Shown here: positions 1-3,505 of the stretch, one piece after another | Position numbering within the stretch: position 1 is the stretch's first letter | Layout: every line of letters begins with the position of its first letter | NCBI GenBank assembly: GCA_902803195.1 | Contig: CADCOX010000387.1 | Location: 1-5,551, forward strand | Length of the DNA stretch: 5,551 nucleotides | From: an uncultured Bacteroidales bacterium | GTDB taxonomy: Bacteria > Bacteroidota > Bacteroidia > Bacteroidales > Bacteroidaceae | Direction: 5' to 3' | Position numbers and translations under genes: made by a program | The notes under the pieces: model-generated | The model's input: the letters and a program-made list of their open reading frames with translations, nothing else | Databases searched by the model: none | Told to the model about the DNA's origin: nothing

Positions 1-19
1 ATATAACATGGAAAAAGTC

Positions 20-79
20 ATCCTGCAATTTGAGCTATTGAATACCAACTTCTCTATTTTATCCTGCAAAATGAGCTAT
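20..79. repeat. Pair of 19-bp imperfect direct repeats, 41 bp apart
   Basis: Two 19-bp copies, at 20-38 and 61-79, both begin ATCCTGCAA and end TGAGCTAT. They differ only at the two central bases (TT versus AA), so 17 of 19 positions match. The 41-bp offset is not a multiple of three, so the repeat is not a coding repeat. The copies lie in AT-rich intergenic DNA beyond the 3' end of the HAD gene. Any further copy at the same spacing would lie before position 1. The function is unknown. A dispersed intergenic repeat or paired protein-binding sites are both possible. Confidence 0.6.
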
Positions 80-101
80 ACGCCTAAAGATAAGCTGGGA
101 T

Positions 102-191
102 AGGAAAGAGAGGGAAAGGAGGAGGAAAAGAAGGAGGAGAGAAAGGAGGAGGAAAAGGAGGAGAGAAAGGAGGAGAGAAAGGAGGAAGAAA
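102..191. repeat. 90-nt homopurine tract with 12-bp tandem repeats
   Basis: Every base on the + strand from 102 to 191 is A or G (47 A, 43 G). From 118 onward the tract resolves into 12-bp units of the form GGAGGAGAGAAA: units at 133-144, 157-168 and 169-180 are identical, 118-129 and 145-156 are GGAGGAGGAAAA, and 181-191 is an 11-nt end unit. A 3-nt GAA insert sits at 130-132. The tract ends two bases beyond the HAD stop codon. It is a microsatellite-like locus prone to slippage and to non-B DNA. The GGAGG cores look like Shine-Dalgarno sites on the + strand, but no credible + strand gene follows. Confidence 0.9.
102..191 (-). terminator. Possible Rho-utilisation region after the HAD gene
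   Basis: Read as RNA from the minus strand, this stretch starts two nucleotides after the HAD UAA stop. It would be 90 nt containing only C and U, rich in YC dinucleotides, with no G and no capacity for self-pairing. Rho loads on long unstructured C-rich, G-poor RNA of about this length, and no hairpin plus U-run terminator is seen after the HAD gene. The base composition is visible in the sequence. The termination role is inferred. Confidence 0.3.
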
Positions 192-193
192 CC

Positions 194-844
194 TTAATGA
201 GTCAGAAGGGCATTGAGTTTGTCGGCAGTGATGCCTTCGAAGTCGGGAATCTGGTAGTCGGAGAGCGTCTGAAGGTCAGCCGCTGAGTGACTGGTCGTGA
301 GGGCTACGACGAAAGCGCCTGAGTCGCGGCCAGAGCGTAGGCCGTTAATGCTGTCCTCGAAGACGATGCTTTCTGCGGGTGTGGCCCCAAAACGAGCCAT
401 AGCGCGGAAGTAGCAGTCGGGGTGAGGCTTGGAGTAGGCGAAATCCTCGCTGGTGAGGATGGCATCAATTAAGGTGGTGAACTCTGGATGCTGTTCGCAC
501 ACGCTTGCCATCTTATCTTGGTTGGAACTGGTCACGACTGCCGTATGAATGCCCTTGCTGCGGAGGTCCTGAGCGAGCTGGAGGAAACCTTTAATATACG
601 GAAAAGTCATGCGACGCTCATAGTCGTTGAGTCGCTGCGTGATGACAGGTCGCTCCGCTTCGAGTGCGCCAGAGAAATAAGCATCGTAAATCTGGGTGAG
701 CGTCTGCCCTTTGATGGCGTGCTCGAGTCCTGGTCGGTCGGGGTAATAGCGCTCGAACTGCGAGCCCCAGAAGAGCGTATATTGAGGTTCGGTATCGAAG
801 ATGACGCCGTCGAGGTCGAATAAGGCTGCTTTAAGAATGGCCAT
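194..844 (-). CDS. HAD-superfamily hydrolase, beta-phosphoglucomutase/phosphatase-like
   Basis: This 216-residue protein belongs to HAD subfamily IA. It probably acts in the cytoplasm on a small phosphorylated metabolite such as a sugar phosphate. All four HAD motifs are present: motif I FDLDG with nucleophile D10 and acid/base D12, motif II VVTSS around T105-S106, motif III lysine K139 in YSKPHP, and motif IV ED at 163-164. The stretch between motifs I and II (residues about 15-85) is the helical cap expected of beta-phosphoglucomutase and related phosphatases. The frame stays open upstream to 916, but I chose the ATG at 842-844 because it places motif I at the usual distance from the N-terminus and because the extra 24 codons run into the intergenic repeat array. 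The gene lies 148 bp downstream of purA in the same direction. The substrate cannot be told from sequence, and mutase versus phosphatase is open. Confidence 0.9.
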   Translation of the reverse strand: MAILKAALFDLDGVIFDTEPQYTLFWGSQFERYYPDRPGLEHAIKGQTLTQIYDAYFSGALEAERPVITQRLNDYERRMTFPYIKGFLQLAQDLRSKGIHTAVVTSSNQDKMASVCEQHPEFTTLIDAILTSEDFAYSKPHPDCYFRAMARFGATPAESIVFEDSINGLRSGRDSGAFVVALTTSHSAADLQTLSDYQIPDFEGITADKLNALLTH

Positions 845-886
845 AGGCTGAGGATGTGAAAAGCGTAAACGATGGCAAGGCTCTCT

Positions 887-974
887 ACGTATATACGCGT
901 CGGCCTGTACCATCAATGGTACAAGCCTTAACGTCTATATGTGTAGGCCTTAACGTCTATATGCGTAGGCCATC
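887..974. repeat. Degenerate tandem array, 22-bp period, about four units
   Basis: Units start at 887, 909, 931 and 953, exactly 22 bp apart. The last two carry ACGTCTATATG, then T or C, then GTAGGCC. Over 925-946 versus 947-968 they differ at only one of 22 bases. The unit at 887 matches the 953 unit at 16 of 19 positions. The unit at 909 is strongly diverged, matching mainly at its GCCTTA end, and it contains half of a dyad. A 22-bp period is about two helical turns, so each copy presents the same face. The array fills most of the spacer between purA and the HAD gene. No function is known. A regulator-binding cluster or a neutral tandem duplication would both fit. Confidence 0.65.
902..927 (-). 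promoter_or_regulatory. Inverted repeat upstream of the HAD gene (possible operator)
   Basis: TGTACCAT (906-913) and ATGGTACA (916-923) are perfect reverse complements separated by CA. Beyond one mismatched pair (905/924), GGC (902-904) and GCC (925-927) also pair, giving 11 of 12 paired positions. No U-run follows in the minus-strand RNA, so an intrinsic terminator is unlikely. A dimeric regulator site or an RNA hairpin in the purA-HAD spacer is more plausible. It lies 58 bp or more upstream of the HAD start and inside the 22-bp-period array. Confidence 0.4.
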
Positions 975-992
975 GCTTTCGTAAATTGATAT

Positions 993-2279
993 TTAGTCCT
1001 TGACAGGAGATTTGCGGATAATCGTCTGAGCGCGGTCGGGACCTACGGAGAGGATGGTGATGGGCGTTTGGAGCTCCGTCTCAAGGAAGTCGATGTAATC
1101 ACGGAAGTTCTTGGGGAACTGCTCTTCGGACGTCATCGTGGAGAGGTCCTCCTGCCATCCGGGGAGGTCGCGATAGACTGCCGTCCAACCTTCGGTGTTG
1201 AAGGGCATGTCGGCCGTCGTCTTTCCGTCTTTCTCGTAGGCTACGCAGGCACGGATGGTGGGGAAGCCGTCGAGGACGTCGGATTTCATCATGATGAGTT
1301 GCGTGACGCCATTGATCATGATGGCATAGCGCAGGGCCACGAGGTCCACCCATCCGCAGCGGCGGTTGCGTCCCGTGACAGCTCCGTACTCATGGCCAAT
1401 CTCGCGCAGGCGGTCGCCCGTCTCGTCGAATAGTTCGACGGGGAACGGCCCAGAGCCGACGCGGGTGCTGTAAGCCTTGAAGATGCCAAAGACCTCGCCG
1501 ATGCGGTTCGGTCCTACACCCAGGCCGGTGCAGACGCCACCTGTCGTAGTGGAGGAGGAACTGACGAAGGGGTATGTCCCATGGTCGATGTCGAGCATCG
1601 TACCTTGTGCGCCCTCGGCGAGGACGCTCTTGCCTTCAGCGAGTAGGCGGTTGATCTCGATCTCGGTGTCGGTGAGTTGGAATTGGCGCATATACGCTAC
1701 ACCTTCCATCCACAGACGTTCCTCGTCGGTGATGTCGTAGTCGGTGTAGTGAAGGTCACGCAGTATCTGTTCGTGGCGTGCCTTCAGGTTGGCGTATTTC
1801 TCGGGGAAGTTGTCAAGGATATCGCCTACGCGGAGGCCAGTACGGCTGGCTTTCTCGCTGTAGGTGGGGCCAATGCCCTTGCCTGTCGTTCCGACTTTGT
1901 TCTTGCCTTTGGCAGCCTCGTAAGCGCGGTCGAGAACGCGGTGCGTGGGCAGGATGAGGTGGGCGCGAGTGCTGATGTGCAGACGGCTGTGGAGATCATA
2001 GCCCGCGGCCTCGAGTTCTTTGGCCTCGGCCATGAAGAGGTCGGGGGCGATGACGCATCCATTGCCGATGATGTTGAGCTTACCCTCATCAAAGATGCCG
2101 GAAGGGATGGAGCGCAGCACGAACTTCTTGCCGTCGAATATGATGGTGTGGCCAGCGTTGGGGCCGCCAGCGAAACGCGCTACGACGTCATATTGTGGAG
2201 TGAATACATCAACAACCTTTCCTTTGCCTTCGTCGCCGAATACGATGCCGAGGAGGGCGTCTACTTTTCCTTGTTTCAT
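993..2279 (-). CDS. purA: Adenylosuccinate synthetase
   Basis: PurA catalyses GTP-dependent joining of IMP and aspartate to adenylosuccinate, the first committed step from IMP to AMP, in the cytoplasm. The 428-residue length is normal for the family. Signature features occur in order: GDEGKGK (15-21) with catalytic D16, NAGHT (41-45) with catalytic H44, GTTGKGIGPTYSEK (130-143), AEGAQGTMLDIDHGTYPFVSSS (begins at 221), the loop GRNRRCGW (303-310), the guanine-recognising MKSDVLDG (331-338), and SVGPDR (411-416). The ATG at 2277-2279 is the only sensible start, 14 codons before the first motif. The leader has no strong Shine-Dalgarno sequence, only an A-rich run, as is usual in Bacteroidetes. 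The gene follows the fur-like gene by 53 bp with no clear promoter or terminator between them, so co-transcription is likely. Nothing appears broken. Identification is essentially certain. Confidence 0.98.
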   Translation of the reverse strand: MKQGKVDALLGIVFGDEGKGKVVDVFTPQYDVVARFAGGPNAGHTIIFDGKKFVLRSIPSGIFDEGKLNIIGNGCVIAPDLFMAEAKELEAAGYDLHSRLHISTRAHLILPTHRVLDRAYEAAKGKNKVGTTGKGIGPTYSEKASRTGLRVGDILDNFPEKYANLKARHEQILRDLHYTDYDITDEERLWMEGVAYMRQFQLTDTEIEINRLLAEGKSVLAEGAQGTMLDIDHGTYPFVSSSSTTTGGVCTGLGVGPNRIGEVFGIFKAYSTRVGSGPFPVELFDETGDRLREIGHEYGAVTGRNRRCGWVDLVALRYAIMINGVTQLIMMKSDVLDGFPTIRACVAYEKDGKTTADMPFNTEGWTAVYRDLPGWQEDLSTMTSEEQFPKNFRDYIDFLETELQTPITILSVGPDRAQTIIRKSPVKD

Positions 2280-2313
2280 ATAGGTGGTTTTAATGAGATG
2301 AGACTATGTTAGT

Positions 2314-2323
2314 GCGGTACCGC
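2314..2323. promoter_or_regulatory. 10-bp perfect palindrome in the fur-purA gap
   Basis: GCGGTACCGC equals its own reverse complement and sits in the 53-bp gap, ending 35 bp before the purA start codon. It lacks a loop, so it would make only a tiny hairpin, and no U-run follows. A protein-binding site is conceivable. A palindrome of this length can also arise by chance, so confidence is low. Confidence 0.25.
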
Positions 2324-2332
2324 GTGTATAGT

Positions 2333-2818
2333 TTACGACTGCCCCTGTGCGAGTTTGAGTTGTTTGCGCATTTGTCGCTGACAGCTGGTACACGTGCCGT
2401 AGACGTAGACGATGCGGTGGCTGACGGCGAAGCTGCGCGGGTGGTAGGTCTCGAGGCTGGTAGCCAGTTCCTTGCTCTTGATGCGCGTGATGTGGTGGCA
2501 GTGGCTGCAGATCTGATAGCTGCGGGGGCGGTCGTCGGCGATGCGCTCGAACGTGGCGGCCGACGACGAAAAGGGATGCCGGATGAGCAGGTTGGCCTGC
2601 ACGAGCAGCTGGGTGGTCAGATAGAGCGTGTTGGTGCTGACGTGGAAACGATAGACTTGCATGATGTGCTGCAGGTCCTCGATGGTGAAGACGCCTTCAG
2701 TCTCGTAGATAGCATGCAGGATGGCAAACCGTTCCTTGGTCTGTCTGAGTCCGTTGGCGAGGAGATACTGCCTGAACTGTTCCTTGACGTTTTCTTGGAG
2801 ATTGCCTTTATCGCTCAT
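2333..2818 (-). CDS. Divergent Fur-family transcriptional regulator
   Basis: This 161-residue protein has the usual Fur-family size. The N-terminal winged-helix domain includes GLRQTKERFAIL (23-34) and the recognition-helix region STNTLYLTTQLLVQANLL (61-78). The C-terminal dimerisation domain has two CxxC pairs, C104/C107 (CSHC) and C143/C146 (CTSC), expected to bind the structural zinc, and H134 precedes them as in the family pattern HxxxxYGxC. The regulatory metal site looks lost: where Fur and PerR have HHHDH or HxH just before the first CxxC, this protein reads DDRPRSYQIC, and the His of the 'HxTAEEI' segment is replaced by F44 in VFTIEDL. The frame stays open upstream to 3025, but Met70 of that frame is the better start: it gives the family length, avoids overlap with the AlkD-like gene, and has a promoter just ahead. 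The inducing signal and targets are unknown. Linkage to purA suggests shared transcription rather than proven purine control. Confidence 0.88.
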   Translation of the reverse strand: MSDKGNLQENVKEQFRQYLLANGLRQTKERFAILHAIYETEGVFTIEDLQHIMQVYRFHVSTNTLYLTTQLLVQANLLIRHPFSSSAATFERIADDRPRSYQICSHCHHITRIKSKELATSLETYHPRSFAVSHRIVYVYGTCTSCQRQMRKQLKLAQGQS

Positions 2819-2825
2819 GGGGGTA

Positions 2826-2833
2826 CAAAGGTA
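2826..2833 (-). promoter_or_regulatory. Bacteroidetes -7 promoter element for the fur-like gene
   Basis: On the minus strand the sequence is TACCTTTG, an exact match to the Bacteroidetes -7 consensus TAnnTTTG recognised by the primary sigma factor. It is preceded by an A-rich run and GTTG. No convincing -33 TTTG is found about 19-21 bp upstream. Only seven bases separate the box from the chosen ATG, so the transcript would have a leader of a few nucleotides or none. A 7-bp direct repeat (GGTACAA on the + strand, 2822-2828 and 2830-2836) overlaps the box and could be an operator. Confidence 0.65.
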
Positions 2834-2870
2834 CAACTTTTTAGCCGAAAGGACTACGGATTTACAGAGA

Positions 2871-3503
2871 TTAACACTGCGAGCCGAGCAGCTTGTCGAC
2901 AGCGATGCTGGCTTCGGTCGACGTCTCGGCATAACGCAGGAGTGCGTTCTGCACGGCTTTGCGTAGCGGCAGGTAGGACGCGGGCAGTGCCGAGGCTGCT
3001 TGGTCGATGAACTCGGCCTGCGCATCGGGCGACAACTCGGCTCCCTGCATCAGCAGTCGTGTGACGACGAGGAAACCGCAGAGCTGTTGCATCTGATGCT
3101 CGTCGGCCATCCACCGAAAGGCCATGTCGGCAGCTGAGGGCAGATGTGCAAGGAGATCCATGGCCAGCAGCTGCGCGATCTCGGCTTGCTCCGGCACGAG
3201 GTCGCTCATCCAGATGTCGGCCATGTCGGCGTCGAACTCGTTCTGAGGATAGAGCATGATGGCCAGCATCTTTGTCTCGCGTATGTTCTCCTGCCACAGC
3301 GCCAAGGCGAGGTGACGGTCGGGGTTGAACCCCTTCGCAATCTCGCGCAGACGGGGCAACTCGGTGCCGAAGGCTAAGCGATAGCCCATGCCGCTCTCGC
3401 GGATAGCCCGGGAGGCAATACCATTCATAGCCGCCCGTAGTTCGGCCTTGATAGCTTGTATGTTGTCGTGAACTGTATCGCTCGTCATCGTGAGTACATT
3501 CAT
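2871..3503 (-). CDS. HEAT-repeat AlkD-like 'DNA alkylation repair' family protein
   Basis: This 210-residue all-helical protein resembles the Bacteroidetes branch of the DNA alkylation repair (AlkC/AlkD-type) family. The core segment ELPRLREIAKGFNPDRHLA (starting at residue 48), then LWQENIRETKMLAIMLYP (69-86), matches the family pattern of paired HEAT-like helices that wrap DNA. AlkD proper uses a Trp/Asp pair after a W-rich motif to excise N3- and N7-alkylpurines. Here the corresponding stretch reads DIWMSDLVPEQAEIAQLLAMDLL (begins at residue 96), and I cannot confidently place the catalytic residues. Glycosylase activity is therefore unproven, and a DNA-binding or scaffolding role is possible. 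The ATG at 3501-3503 shares one base with the peptidase stop (TAATG), implying translational coupling. The next ATG, at 3486-3488 (Met6), is an alternative start. There is no signal peptide or membrane segment. Confidence 0.75.
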   Translation of the reverse strand: MNVLTMTSDTVHDNIQAIKAELRAAMNGIASRAIRESGMGYRLAFGTELPRLREIAKGFNPDRHLALALWQENIRETKMLAIMLYPQNEFDADMADIWMSDLVPEQAEIAQLLAMDLLAHLPSAADMAFRWMADEHQMQQLCGFLVVTRLLMQGAELSPDAQAEFIDQAASALPASYLPLRKAVQNALLRYAETSTEASIAVDKLLGSQC

Positions 3504-3505
3504 TA
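3501..3505 (-). other. TAATG stop/start overlap between peptidase and AlkD-like genes
   Basis: On the minus strand TAATG contains the peptidase stop TAA (3505-3503) and the downstream ATG (3503-3501), sharing one base. This arrangement normally indicates one transcript with termination-reinitiation coupling. It is the main evidence for the chosen start of the AlkD-like gene. Confidence 0.85.

Noticed and set aside
20..79. CRISPR array
   Set aside because: There are only two 19-bp imperfect copies with a 22-bp spacer and no cas genes, and the repeats are shorter than typical CRISPR repeats.
8..103. 31-codon + strand ORF starting MEKVILQFEL
   Set aside because: It has no ribosome site or promoter, and the 19-bp repeats inside it fall in different frames. 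It is probably a chance ORF, although a small peptide cannot be excluded.
845..916. Extended N-terminus of the HAD protein
   Set aside because: The extra residues precede the normal family start and are encoded by the repeat array.
887..974. Plasmid-type iteron origin suggested by the 22-bp units
   Set aside because: There is no replication initiator gene, no AT-rich melting region or DnaA boxes, and the surrounding genes are core chromosomal genes.
870..975. Small transposable element bounded by CGATGGC (870-876) and GCCATCG (969-975)
   Set aside because: A 7-bp inverted match is too short to support, and I see no target-site duplication.
1677..2312. 211-codon + strand frame opposite purA
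   Set aside because: It is antisense to unmistakable PurA sequence, with no family resemblance and no promoter.
2306..3010. 234-codon + strand frame opposite the fur-like gene
   Set aside because: The minus strand encodes a clear Fur-family protein over this span, and the + strand product resembles nothing.
2819..3025. Extended N-terminus for the Fur-like protein
   Set aside because: The extra 69 residues overlap the AlkD-like gene and the promoter, are unlike any Fur N-terminus, and would exceed the family length.
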